Source: CAZLWA01 sp964563165
GTDB lineage: Bacteria; CLD3; SB21
Length of the DNA stretch: 18,677 bases
Assembly (NCBI GenBank): GCA_964563165.1
Contig: CAZLWA010000075.1
Location: 1-18,677 of the forward strand
Direction: 5' to 3'
Of this stretch, positions 1-7,058 are shown one piece after another (within the stretch, counting starts at the first letter, position 1; each line of letters starts with the position of its first letter). The position numbers were made by a program, and so were the translations under genes. Below the pieces are notes generated by a model that had not been told where the DNA came from, made no database searches, and saw only the letters and a program-made list of their open reading frames with translations.

Positions 1-4
1 AGCG

Positions 5-70
5 TTTCCATCCCCCTTTTAAAGGGGGAAGCCCCGATTTATCGGGGCAGGGGGATTACGTGAATGGAAA
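5..70. repeat. Nested palindromic repeat
   Basis: Three inverted repeats are nested here. The outer arms 5-11 (TTTCCAT) and 64-70 (ATGGAAA) are complementary. Inside are two palindromes, 11-19/21-29 (TCCCCCTTT/AAAGGGGGA) and 31-38/41-48 (GCCCCGAT/ATCGGGGC), and the C-run at 12-16 can also pair with the G-run at 50-54. No coding frame is evident. The arrangement resembles dispersed REP-like intergenic elements, and the second palindrome resembles the CCCG...CGGG hairpins near both tRNA genes of the window. The element may continue beyond position 1. Confidence 0.6.
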
Positions 71-95
71 TTGTCACGCGTCAGTTGCCGGCTCC

Positions 96-138
96 AAAAA
101 AAAAAATGACCAATGAATTTTATTCTTCATTGGTCATT
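96..138 (-). terminator. Rho-independent terminator of the SWIB gene
   Basis: On the minus strand, a perfect 13-bp stem (arms 126-138 and 105-117, loop of 8) runs directly into a run of 11 U residues (106-96). It lies about 35 bases after the stop codon of the SWIB gene, in the correct orientation. The arm sequence AATGACCAATGA is shared with the terminator of tRNA-Ala at 786-827. Confidence 0.88.
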
Positions 139-173
139 GATCGTTAATATCCTCCGCCATTTTACTCAGGATC

Positions 174-521
174 TCACTTTACGTTCTTCGAAACAATCTT
201 GGCAAGATCAAACATGGAAATTTGATTCTTACCTTCGAAAAGGACCAACAATTTTGCGTCGGCGTTGATCATCCTTTTGTTCGTCTGGTCCTGCAATCCG
301 TGCAGCTTGATGTAATCCCAGATTTTCTTGATAATCTCCGTTCTCGGCATCGGTTGGCTTCCTGTGACCTCGGCCAGCGCGCTGCTGGGCGTCAGATTCT
401 TCATGAATGCGGCATTGGCCTTCCGTGCCGGCTTCTTCTTTACCGTTTTTTTTACGATCTTTTTCGCCTTGTCTTTTTTGACCGTTTTTTTTGCCGCTTT
501 CTTCTTCGTGGTTTTTTTCAT
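174..521 (-). CDS. SWIB/MDM2-domain protein with histone H1-like lysine tail
   Basis: The protein has 115 residues. Residues 1-35 are almost entirely Lys, Ala, Thr and Val, like the tails of bacterial histone H1-like proteins. Residues 39-115 form a complete SWIB domain, with the typical F-M-K-x-L-T-P-S start, the PRTE-I-K-K-IW-YIK helix, the HGLQD-x-x-N-K-R-M-I-N-A-D segment and the C-terminal MFDLAK-I-V-S-K. SWIB domains are best known from eukaryotic SWI/SNF subunits and from chlamydiae, and small stand-alone versions occur in several bacterial phyla. The role is unknown; DNA compaction or a nucleoid-associated function is inferred from the basic tail. An AGGAG lies three bases before the ATG. 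It is a single-gene unit with its own terminator. Confidence 0.88.
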   Translation of the reverse strand: MKKTTKKKAAKKTVKKDKAKKIVKKTVKKKPARKANAAFMKNLTPSSALAEVTGSQPMPRTEIIKKIWDYIKLHGLQDQTNKRMINADAKLLVLFEGKNQISMFDLAKIVSKNVK

Positions 522-693
522 GTGCTCCTGAGGTGAAAGTTATTTTGAAGGACAATTAGTTCATTTCACGGGATCCGTTTATTTCGAATACGACTGCTTC
601 TTGTATTTGATTTCCTTTCCGTCTTGAACTTAAAATAAAAAGACGAGTGAATTGATTATTTCGTTGGCCACTGATCATTATTCATTACAAAAG
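522..693. other. Intergenic stretch without a gene
   Basis: This AT-rich stretch holds the promoter region of the SWIB gene on the minus strand, but no convincing hexamer pair was found. At 661-693 it carries a degenerate copy of the tRNA-Ala trailer (compare 816-848). A minus-strand U-rich run at 631-641 may be the remnant of the terminator that belonged to the tRNA-like copy at 694-780. No open frame with a plausible start is present. Confidence 0.5.
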
Positions 694-709
694 TGGAGAC
701 AAGGGGGAT
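661..709. repeat. Direct repeat of tRNA-Ala 3' end and trailer, copy 1
   Basis: Positions 661-709 match 816-864 at 44 of 49 bases by direct reading. The repeated unit contains the distal terminator arm, the spacer and the last 16 bases of the tRNA, so the duplication included the tRNA and its termination region. Confidence 0.85.
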
Positions 710-780
710 TCCCGAGCTCAGCGGGATAAACTCCCCCCTGACCTTCCCGCCGTTCCGGCGGGACGCTCTCCCGGCTGAAC
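694..780 (-). pseudogene. Degenerate tRNA-Ala copy with hairpins in T loop and anticodon arm
   Basis: Aligned with the intact tRNA-Ala at 849-921, this copy keeps the 3' acceptor strand and half of the T arm (694-709), the other T-arm half plus variable region (735-744) and the D arm (764-780, 15 of 17 bases identical to 896-912). The T-loop bases 865-868 are replaced by 25 bases (710-734) that contain a TCCCG/CGGGA hairpin. The whole 17-base anticodon arm (879-895) is replaced by a 19-base hairpin at 745-763 with an 8-bp stem and 3-base loop. The 5' acceptor strand is missing. It cannot act as a normal tRNA. It could be a decayed duplicate invaded by palindromic elements, or a tRNA-derived element. 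Confidence 0.75.
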
Positions 781-785
781 CGCTC

Positions 786-827
786 AAAAAAAATGACCAA
801 CGAGCATTTCATTGTTCATTGGTCATT
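786..827 (-). terminator. Rho-independent terminator of tRNA-Ala
   Basis: On the minus strand, arms 816-827 and 792-803 form a 12-position stem with one C-A mismatch and run into a stretch of eight U residues (793-786). It sits about 20 bases after the tRNA-Ala 3' end. The sequence is closely related to the SWIB terminator at 96-138. Confidence 0.8.
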
Positions 828-848
828 GATCATTATTCATTACGAATG

Positions 849-921
849 TGGAGACAAGGGGGATCGAACCCCTGACCTCAAGACTGCCAGCCTTGCGCTC
901 TCCCAGCTGAGCTATGTCCCC
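849..921 (-). tRNA. tRNA-Ala (GGC)
   Basis: This is a 73-base cloverleaf. The acceptor stem GGGGACA/TGTCTCC includes one G-U pair, the D stem is GCTC/GAGC, and the anticodon stem is CAAGG/TCTTG with loop CTGGCAG, which gives anticodon GGC. The T stem AGGGG/CCCCT encloses TTCGATC. The discriminator is A and is followed by CAT, so the full 3' CCA is not encoded and must be added after transcription. It reads GCC, and GCT by wobble, alanine codons. Confidence 0.95.
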
Positions 922-943
922 ATGAAAAGTTTTTAATCGCGCC

Positions 944-972
944 AATGTAAAAATACGCCGGCGAAAATGCAA
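944..972 (-). promoter_or_regulatory. Putative promoter of tRNA-Ala
   Basis: On the minus strand, TTGCAT (972-967) and TACATT (949-944) are separated by 17 bases, each matching 4 of 6 positions of the sigma-70 consensus. Initiation would fall about 15 bases before the tRNA 5' end. This is a prediction from spacing and position only. Confidence 0.4.
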
Positions 973-1001
973 GGAGAATATTTCCGGAATGAACATTTTA
1001 C

Positions 1002-1030
1002 TTGCTATTTATTTTTAATTTCAGTATCCT
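1002..1030 (+). promoter_or_regulatory. Putative promoter of the rimP-nusA-infB operon
   Basis: TTGCTA (1002-1007) and TATCCT (1025-1030) are separated by 17 bases, each matching the consensus at 4 of 6 positions. The predicted start near 1037 would give a leader of about 55 bases containing the hairpin at 1056-1081. Confidence 0.35.
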
Positions 1031-1055
1031 TCGGATGTTTCTTTGCCTATTACGG

Positions 1056-1081
1056 AGTGGGTTCTCAAGACCCACTTTTTT
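1056..1081 (+). terminator. Terminator/attenuator hairpin in the rimP leader
   Basis: AGTGGGT (1056-1062) and ACCCACT (1070-1076) form a 7-bp stem with a 7-base loop, followed by six U residues (1076-1081). This is a complete intrinsic-terminator shape that ends only 9 bases before the first rimP ATG. Nothing upstream on this strand needs termination, since tRNA-Ala and the SWIB gene run the other way. A leader attenuator is therefore the most natural reading. In B. subtilis the nusA operon is known to be controlled by a NusA-stimulated leader terminator; the same logic here is inferred. Confidence 0.75.
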
Positions 1082-1090
1082 ATTTTATAA

Positions 1091-1573
1091 ATGTTTGTGC
1101 CGGATATGGATACCGAAGATCCGATAAAGAGAATCGTCGATGAGGCGATCAAAGATACTGAATTCAAGCTCGTGGAATTGGACGTAAGAAGCGCCCACGG
1201 GAAACGCACCATCCGGGTTTTTCTCGACAGCGAACAGGGGATCACCATCGAAGAGTGCCGGGGCTTCAGCCGGACGATCGAGACCGCCATCGATGCCGGA
1301 AATTTCTTTACCGAATACGCCCTGGAAGTGTCTTCGCCGGGCGTGGAAAGGCCGATCCAATTTGACTGGCAATTCCGCAAAAATATCGGCCGCAGTTTGA
1401 AAATTACGTTTACCGAAGACAACGATACGCCGACTGAATTCACCGGCACGATCGAAAGAGTCGACAGCGATATGATCTATCTGAAAAAAACGGCGAAGAA
1501 AAAAAATACCGGCGAGGCCTTGTGCATTCCGATCAGCAAGATCACGCGTGCGCAAATTCAACTGAAATGGTAA
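1091..1573 (+). CDS. rimP: Ribosome maturation factor RimP
   Basis: The protein has 160 residues, a normal length for the family. The N-terminal domain contains KLVELDVRSAHGKRTIRVFLD and the family signature around residues 50-80 (TIEECRGFSRTIETAIDA...YALEVSSPGVERPI). A C-terminal SH3-like domain follows (residues about 88-160). RimP binds the 30S subunit during its assembly. It is first in the operon with nusA and infB, the standard bacterial order. The start is uncertain: ATG 1091 lies straight after the leader hairpin and has no visible ribosome binding site, while GTG 1097 and ATG 1106 are in frame and could be used instead. Confidence 0.93.
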   Translation: MFVPDMDTEDPIKRIVDEAIKDTEFKLVELDVRSAHGKRTIRVFLDSEQGITIEECRGFSRTIETAIDAGNFFTEYALEVSSPGVERPIQFDWQFRKNIGRSLKITFTEDNDTPTEFTGTIERVDSDMIYLKKTAKKKNTGEALCIPISKITRAQIQLKW

Positions 1574-1611
1574 AAAATAAATTTAAATATAAATAATATC
1601 CCGGAGGAAGT

Positions 1612-3000
1612 ATGGAGCACGGCAGTGAGATCATAGATGCCTTTTCGCAGATTGCTAAAGAAAAAAATATCGAAAAAGACGAATTGAATCTGATCATCGA
1701 AGAAATCTTCAAAATGATGATCAAGAAAAAATACGGCACGACCGATAATTTTGACGTCATTATCAATCTGGATAAAGCGGCTATAGAAATTTATCAGACG
1801 AAAAAGGTCGTCGAAGAGGTTGAGGACCCCATCACGCAAATATCGGTGGAGTCGGCGAAAAAAAGCGAACCGGATATGGAAGCCGGCGAGGATTTTATCG
1901 AAGTCGTTGATCCCGCAAGCTTCGGGCGGCGGCTTATCATCAGCGCGCGCCAGACCCTGAATCAAAGGATCCGCGATATCGAGAAAAAACTCCTGCTGGA
2001 TGAATTCTCGGGCCGCGTGGGCGAGATCGTCGTCGGCGAGATCCGTCAGATCAACCGCAACGAGATCTACGTCAGTTTCGAACGAACGGAACTGGTCATG
2101 CCTAAATACGAACAGATCGGCAACGAACGTTATAAACGCGGCGAAACCATCCGCGCCATCATCAAAGAAGTTGTGGACGACCCGCGCGGGCCGAGGATCA
2201 TCGTCTCGCGGTCGGAACCGACATTCCTGATCCGCCTTTTTGAGAATGAAGTGCCGGAAATCTACGACGGCATCATCGAGATCAAGGCGATCGCGCGCGA
2301 TCCCGGCGAACGGACGAAGATTGCCGTTTTTTCCAATGACAAACGCATCGACGCTGTTGGCGCCTGCGTGGGCATGAAAGGCGTCCGTATTCAGGCGATC
2401 GTTAAGGAATTGAATAACGAGAAAATTGATATTATCAGCTGGAGCTCCGATCCGGAAATACTCATTTCGCGTGCGCTAAGCCCCGCGAAACCTCTGCGAA
2501 TCGAGATCGATCAGAATGAGCGCAAAGCGCTGGCGGTCATTAACGATGACGAGATGTCCGTTGCCGTCGGGCGGTACGGGCAGAATATCAATCTCGCCTC
2601 ACGGCTCACGGGCTACGAAATCGAAACCATTAAATATTCCGAATTGAGCGGTGAAACTAAGACCGAAGAAGCTGAAACAACGGCGGCCGTATCACCTGAA
2701 GCCGTGACAGCCGAACCTGCGGAAGCGGCTGCGGAAGTTGAAACGGCAGAAATAGCGGAAACGGAAAAACCGGAGATCGGGAAAGAGCCGTCCGATGAGG
2801 CGGATACGATCAGCGAAGATACGGTGATCGCCGAAGTCAAAGGCGTTTCAAAAGCGGCGGCAGAAAAATTTGCCGAAAAGGGATTTATTAAATTAGGCGA
2901 CGTTAATAATACAGAGGACCTGAAAGCGGTCGAGGGCGTCACCGAAAAATCCTTGAACAAACTGATCAGTACGTTGAGCAAATTGCAAGTGAAAGAATAG
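1612..3000 (+). CDS. nusA: Transcription termination/antitermination factor NusA
   Basis: The protein has 462 residues and an RBS GGAGG six bases before the ATG. In order it has the N-terminal RNA-polymerase-binding domain (about 1-125), an S1 domain (about 134-200), and KH1 and KH2 domains with the GMKG (254-257) and GRYG (about 320) loops. After these comes an Ala/Glu-rich linker (about 350-400) and a helix-hairpin-helix-like C-terminal domain (about 404-460, with VKGVSKAAAEKF and VEGVTEKSLNKL). NusA regulates pausing, termination and antitermination. The C-terminal domain differs from the two acidic repeats of E. coli NusA, and such single HhH-like tails are seen in other phyla. It lies 38 bases after rimP and 40 before infB. 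It may control its own operon through the leader hairpin at 1056-1081. Confidence 0.96.
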   Translation: MEHGSEIIDAFSQIAKEKNIEKDELNLIIEEIFKMMIKKKYGTTDNFDVIINLDKAAIEIYQTKKVVEEVEDPITQISVESAKKSEPDMEAGEDFIEVVDPASFGRRLIISARQTLNQRIRDIEKKLLLDEFSGRVGEIVVGEIRQINRNEIYVSFERTELVMPKYEQIGNERYKRGETIRAIIKEVVDDPRGPRIIVSRSEPTFLIRLFENEVPEIYDGIIEIKAIARDPGERTKIAVFSNDKRIDAVGACVGMKGVRIQAIVKELNNEKIDIISWSSDPEILISRALSPAKPLRIEIDQNERKALAVINDDEMSVAVGRYGQNINLASRLTGYEIETIKYSELSGETKTEEAETTAAVSPEAVTAEPAEAAAEVETAEIAETEKPEIGKEPSDEADTISEDTVIAEVKGVSKAAAEKFAEKGFIKLGDVNNTEDLKAVEGVTEKSLNKLISTLSKLQVKE

Positions 3001-3040
3001 AATTGAATTAGAAATCATAACTTAGGTCAAACAGAATCTT

Positions 3041-5659
3041 ATGGCAAAAGCAGGCAGAAAAGTTTTTCAAATTGCTAAGGAATTGCTCGTCGGGCACGCG
3101 GAGATCATTGCATTCCTGCAGAAGAGCGGTTACAAAACCGTCAAAACGCATATGAGCACCGTGGACGATGACATGCTGGAAAAAATTTTAGCGCGGTTCA
3201 GCAAAGAGAAAAAACATGCCGATACGTACAACATAAAGCAAAAAGGCAAGAAAGATAAACCGGAGGAGGATCAGACGGGATCGCCTGATCAGGATTCTCC
3301 CGTAGTATCTCACGACACTCTGCCCGCCGCGGCGATTCCCGAGGTTACAACTGAAGTCGAAAAGCCCGTTGCGGAAGTGACGGAACCTGCAGTGCATCAT
3401 GAAAAACAGGTCCATAAAGTCCGGATGCCTGTGCGCCAGACGGATCTGCGCAAAGACGAAGCGGAAAAAATCGACTCCACAGGCATCCAGCACACCGAAA
3501 AGAAAAAAGTCGATCTGCTGGAGACCTTAAAATCTTCGCAGAAATCCATCGAAGAATTTAAGATGGCTTTCGAAAAAGCGCGCCAGCAATTGGAGAAACA
3601 GGCGCTCAAAGATGAGTTGGGTTCGGAGCTCGGGGGAAGAAAGCATAAAAAGAAAAAAGGCAAAAGCGAGGAAGAAACCGTATTGGAAATACTTGCCGAA
3701 GACAAATCCGGACGCGGCAAGAAAAAGAAGCGTAAAAAAGTCAAGGTCGACGAGCGTGATGTGGAAGCAGCCATTCGCGAAACGCTCGCCAAAATGGACG
3801 AATCCAAAACGCTCGGCGAAGAGCGCCAGAAACGCAAGAAAAGAAAGCGTGCCGAACGGGAAGAAGAGGAAGAAGCACAGCAATTGGCCGACGCCGAAGG
3901 CCCTAATATCCTGAAGGTGGATGAATATATTTCTGTGCATGAATTAGCCGACCTGATGGAAGTGGAAGTTTCCGAAGTCATTAAAACGTGCCTGTCGCTC
4001 GGACTGATCGTTTCCATTAATCAGCGGCTGGATATGGACACGATTACCCTGGTGGCGAGCGAATTCGATTTTGAAGCTCAGGCCGCCGAGGAATTTGACA
4101 CCGAAGAAATTGAAGAAGCCGAGGATGACGGCATGGAGCTGTTGGTGCGGCCGCCGATCGTGACGATTATGGGTCACGTCGATCACGGAAAAACTTCATT
4201 ATTGGATTTCATACGTCACGCGACCGTTGTGGCGGGCGAGGCCGGAGGCATTACCCAGCATATCGGCGCGTACGAAGTGGAATTGCCGGACAAACGCAAG
4301 ATCACATTTTTGGACACGCCGGGCCACGAAGCCTTTACCGCCATGCGCGCACGCGGTGCGCAAGTGACGGATATCGTCGTCATCGTGGTGGCGGCGGATG
4401 ACAGCGTCATGCCGCAAACGGTGGAAGCGATCAATCACGCTCAGGCCGCGGATGTTCCGATCATTATCGCGATCAATAAAGTGGACAAGCACGAGGCGAA
4501 TATCCTGCGCATCAAGACACAGCTCTCCGAAAAAAATATTTTGATCGAAGAATGGGGAGGAAAATATCAATGCGTGGAAATTTCGGCTAAGACAGGGCTG
4601 AATGTCCCTCAATTGCTCGAAAAGATCTTACTGGAAGCTGAAGTGATGGAATTGAAAGCGCGTGTGACGGGCCGAAGCACGGGAACGGTCATTGAAGCGC
4701 GCCTGGACAAAGGGCGCGGCGCCATGGCGACGGTCCTGGTCGAAGCCGGCACGCTGAAGGTCGGCGACAATTTTATTTGCGGGATCTACTCCGGACGCGT
4801 GAAAGCGATGTATGACGAGCGCGGAAATACCGTGAAAGATGCGGGGCCTTCCTGTCCGGCACAGCTGATAGGCTTTGACGGATTACCGCAGGCCGGGGAT
4901 AAGTTTGTAGTCACGGCCAACGAGCGCGTGGCGAAAAATCTATCCGCTAAACGCCAGGTATTGAAACGCGAACAGGAACATCGCCGCGTCAAATTCATGA
5001 CGCTCGACGAAATTTCCAAGCAGGTGCGCTTAGGTAAGGTCGAGAATCTGCCGATCATTCTGAAAGGCGATGTCGACGGCTCGGTGGAAGCATTGAGCGA
5101 TTCGATCCAGCGGCTCAGTACCGCAGAAGTAAAAGTGGATATCCTGCACCGCGGCGTCGGCGTGATCACAGAATCGGACGTCCTGTTGGCCTCTGCATCA
5201 GGCGCGATCATCATCGGATTCCATGTCCGGCCCAACCTGAACGCACGGAAACTTGCCGAAAAAGAGAACATAGATATTCGCTATTATAATATTATTTACG
5301 ATTGCATCGAGGATATCCGAAAAGCGCTGGAAGGCCTGCTCGAGCCTGAATTTTCCGATAAAGTCACGGGAACGGTGGAGATCCGAGAGATCTTCAAAAT
5401 CTCCAAGGTCGGAACGATCGGCGGATGTTATGTCGTGGACGGCAAGATCAATCGTACCCAGCCGCTGCGGCTGCTGCGGAACGGGGAAGTCGTTCATGAA
5501 GGAAAATTATCCTCGCTCAAACGATTCAAGGATGACGCGCGCGAAGTTGCTTCCGGATTTGAATGCGGGCTCACCATTGAAAATTATAACGACATTAAGG
5601 TCGGCGACGTGGTCGAATGTTACGAAAAAGTCGAAACTAAACGAACCTTATCCGTTTAA
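3041..5659 (+). CDS. infB: Translation initiation factor IF-2
   Basis: The protein has 872 residues. The N-terminal IF2-N domain (about 5-55, FQIAKELLVGHAEIIAFLQ) is followed by a long charged Lys/Glu region, a second IF2-N-like segment (about 295-340) and the GTPase domain. That domain carries G1 GHVDHGKT (about 377-384), G3 DTPGH (about 425-429), G4 NKVD (about 478-481) and G5 SAK (about 515). The C-terminal domains II to IV bind initiator tRNA and the ribosome. IF-2 is a GTPase that places fMet-tRNA on the 30S subunit and promotes 50S joining. No strong ribosome binding site precedes the ATG. The next gene, ylxP, begins 3 bases after the stop. Confidence 0.97.
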   Translation: MAKAGRKVFQIAKELLVGHAEIIAFLQKSGYKTVKTHMSTVDDDMLEKILARFSKEKKHADTYNIKQKGKKDKPEEDQTGSPDQDSPVVSHDTLPAAAIPEVTTEVEKPVAEVTEPAVHHEKQVHKVRMPVRQTDLRKDEAEKIDSTGIQHTEKKKVDLLETLKSSQKSIEEFKMAFEKARQQLEKQALKDELGSELGGRKHKKKKGKSEEETVLEILAEDKSGRGKKKKRKKVKVDERDVEAAIRETLAKMDESKTLGEERQKRKKRKRAEREEEEEAQQLADAEGPNILKVDEYISVHELADLMEVEVSEVIKTCLSLGLIVSINQRLDMDTITLVASEFDFEAQAAEEFDTEEIEEAEDDGMELLVRPPIVTIMGHVDHGKTSLLDFIRHATVVAGEAGGITQHIGAYEVELPDKRKITFLDTPGHEAFTAMRARGAQVTDIVVIVVAADDSVMPQTVEAINHAQAADVPIIIAINKVDKHEANILRIKTQLSEKNILIEEWGGKYQCVEISAKTGLNVPQLLEKILLEAEVMELKARVTGRSTGTVIEARLDKGRGAMATVLVEAGTLKVGDNFICGIYSGRVKAMYDERGNTVKDAGPSCPAQLIGFDGLPQAGDKFVVTANERVAKNLSAKRQVLKREQEHRRVKFMTLDEISKQVRLGKVENLPIILKGDVDGSVEALSDSIQRLSTAEVKVDILHRGVGVITESDVLLASASGAIIIGFHVRPNLNARKLAEKENIDIRYYNIIYDCIEDIRKALEGLLEPEFSDKVTGTVEIREIFKISKVGTIGGCYVVDGKINRTQPLRLLRNGEVVHEGKLSSLKRFKDDAREVASGFECGLTIENYNDIKVGDVVECYEKVETKRTLSV

Positions 5660-5662
5660 TCC

Positions 5663-5944
5663 ATGCTGGTCGGCGCGTGTGAACTGGAATTATTCATTCA
5701 CTCAAGTCATTCGTTAAAAGAAAAACGATTCGTCGTCAAGAGCATCAAGGACCGGGTGATGAACCGGTTCAACGTTTCGATCTCAGAGACCGGGCATCTG
5801 GACAAATGGCAGATCGCCGGGCTCGGCATGGCAACGATCTCTAACGATCCGAAGATCATCCAAAAAACTTTTGACGAGATCTTCAAGCTGATCGAATCGA
5901 AAGGGGACGCAGAGATCGTTTCCCGAACGGTTACCTTTTATTAG
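5663..5944 (+). CDS. ylxP: DUF503 family protein, YlxP-like
   Basis: The protein has 93 residues, the full length of the DUF503 family. The signature H-S-L-K-E-K-R-F-V-V-K-S-I-K-D-R at residues 16-31 is clear, followed by the conserved RFNVSISETGHLDKWQ segment. In many bacteria this gene lies between infB and rbfA, as here, and the B. subtilis member is YlxP. Its role is not settled, but the location suggests ribosome assembly or initiation. The ATG follows the infB stop by 3 bases without its own Shine-Dalgarno sequence, so translational coupling to infB is likely. Confidence 0.9.
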   Translation: MLVGACELELFIHSSHSLKEKRFVVKSIKDRVMNRFNVSISETGHLDKWQIAGLGMATISNDPKIIQKTFDEIFKLIESKGDAEIVSRTVTFY

Positions 5945-5950
5945 GAAAGT

Positions 5951-6301
5951 ATGAAACAACGTGTGCGGCGCATATCGGAAATGATCCTGCGCGAGATCGG
6001 TTCGATCATACAATTGGAAATGCGCGACCCGCGTTTCAAGATGATCACTATTACCGAAGTGAAAGTCAGCGACGATCTGAGTTATGCAAAAATTTATTTT
6101 TCCGCCATCGCAGATGACGCGCAGAGGATCGAAATGGCAAAAGCCCTGAACCATGCCCAGGGATTTTTCCGGGCCAAACTGGGCGAGCGCATGGATATGA
6201 AATACGTTCCTCAGGTGAAATTTTATTATGATGAGACCATTGCGTACGCCGACAAGATCGAGCAGCTATTTAAAGAAATAAAAAGTGATCAAAACCATTA
6301 G
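5951..6301 (+). CDS. rbfA: Ribosome-binding factor A
   Basis: The protein has 116 residues and a single KH-like fold. Family hallmarks are the N-terminal RVRRISEMILREIGSII, the DPRFKMITITEVKVSDDLSYAKIYFS core (about 27-52) and the C-terminal PQVKFYYDETI. RbfA binds the 30S subunit near the 5' end of 16S rRNA and assists late maturation, notably at low temperature in E. coli. AGGAAAG lies just before the ATG. The 3' end overlaps truB by 17 bases, which suggests coupled translation. Confidence 0.95.
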   Translation: MKQRVRRISEMILREIGSIIQLEMRDPRFKMITITEVKVSDDLSYAKIYFSAIADDAQRIEMAKALNHAQGFFRAKLGERMDMKYVPQVKFYYDETIAYADKIEQLFKEIKSDQNH

Positions 6302-7058
6302 TGATTTTCCGCTGATTACGGCCTCCTCACTTACCGATGACTCCTTTTTTTCCGCTCTCCCGCTCAAAGAATTGCTCGACCAAGGCGCCGTTCTTCTGAT
6401 CGATAAGCCCGCGGCATGGACTTCCTTCGACGCCGTCAACAAGATTCGCCGTGTCACCAACGCCAAAAAAGTGGGCCACTGCGGGACGCTCGACCCGTTT
6501 GCCACCGGATTGCTGATCGTCTGTACGGGCAAAGCGACCAAGATCGTGGATCAATTCTCCCGGCTTTCAAAGATCTATGATGCGGAATTCGAAATCGGCA
6601 AAACGACCGACACGCTGGACTCCGACGGAAAAATAACCGGGGAAAAGGACGTCCCTGATTTTGATGCCGCATTTCTGGAATCCGTTTGTCTGAAATACAC
6701 CGGAGAGATCGAACAGGTTCCGCCGCAGTATTCGGCGATCAAAGTAGGCGGTGCACCGGCCTATAAAAAAGCGCGTAAAGGCGAACATGTTGAAATTCAA
6801 AAACGGAAAATTACTGTCTATGAGTTCACCGTAACGCGCTACGAAAAACCGATCCTTACCGTGCGCATTCATTGTTCCAAGGGCACCTACGTGCGCGCTC
6901 TGGCCAAAGACGTCGGGATCGAATTGGGTTGCGGTGCGTATGTGCGAAATTTGCGGCGTACGGCGATCGGAGAGTTTTCGATCGACGCCGCCGTCTCGAT
7001 CTCTCAAATAGAACAATGGAAGGAAAAATTTAAAAGTTCTCATGTTCACAGTAACTGA
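6285..7058 (+). CDS. truB: tRNA pseudouridine(55) synthase TruB
   Basis: The protein has 257 residues read from a GTG start. The catalytic motif G-T-L-D-P-F-A-T-G holds the nucleophilic aspartate at residue 70, and the preceding LLIDKPAAWTSFD motif is at 37-49. Other family blocks are QVPPQYSAIKVGG and CSKGTYVRALAKDVG. The enzyme makes pseudouridine at position 55 in the T loop of most tRNAs. It has about 35 residues before the first conserved motif and no clear C-terminal PUA domain. GTG 6285 is the only start giving the full frame; a later TTG near 6373 would still keep the conserved part. It overlaps rbfA and ribF by 17 bases each. Confidence 0.95.
   Translation: MIKTISDFPLITASSLTDDSFFSALPLKELLDQGAVLLIDKPAAWTSFDAVNKIRRVTNAKKVGHCGTLDPFATGLLIVCTGKATKIVDQFSRLSKIYDAEFEIGKTTDTLDSDGKITGEKDVPDFDAAFLESVCLKYTGEIEQVPPQYSAIKVGGAPAYKKARKGEHVEIQKRKITVYEFTVTRYEKPILTVRIHCSKGTYVRALAKDVGIELGCGAYVRNLRRTAIGEFSIDAAVSISQIEQWKEKFKSSHVHSN

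Noticed and set aside
229..555. Minus-strand 108-codon frame overlapping the SWIB gene
   Set aside because: It is a charged shadow of the SWIB gene in another frame, without domain similarity.
693..875. Plus-strand 60-codon open frame across the tRNA-Ala region
   Set aside because: It covers the tRNA-like copy, the terminator and the 3' end of the intact tRNA-Ala, has no ribosome binding site and no recognisable protein.
3397..4017. Long minus-strand frame inside infB, rich in Ser, Phe and Arg
   Set aside because: The composition is that expected from the complement of the Lys/Glu-rich IF-2 linker.
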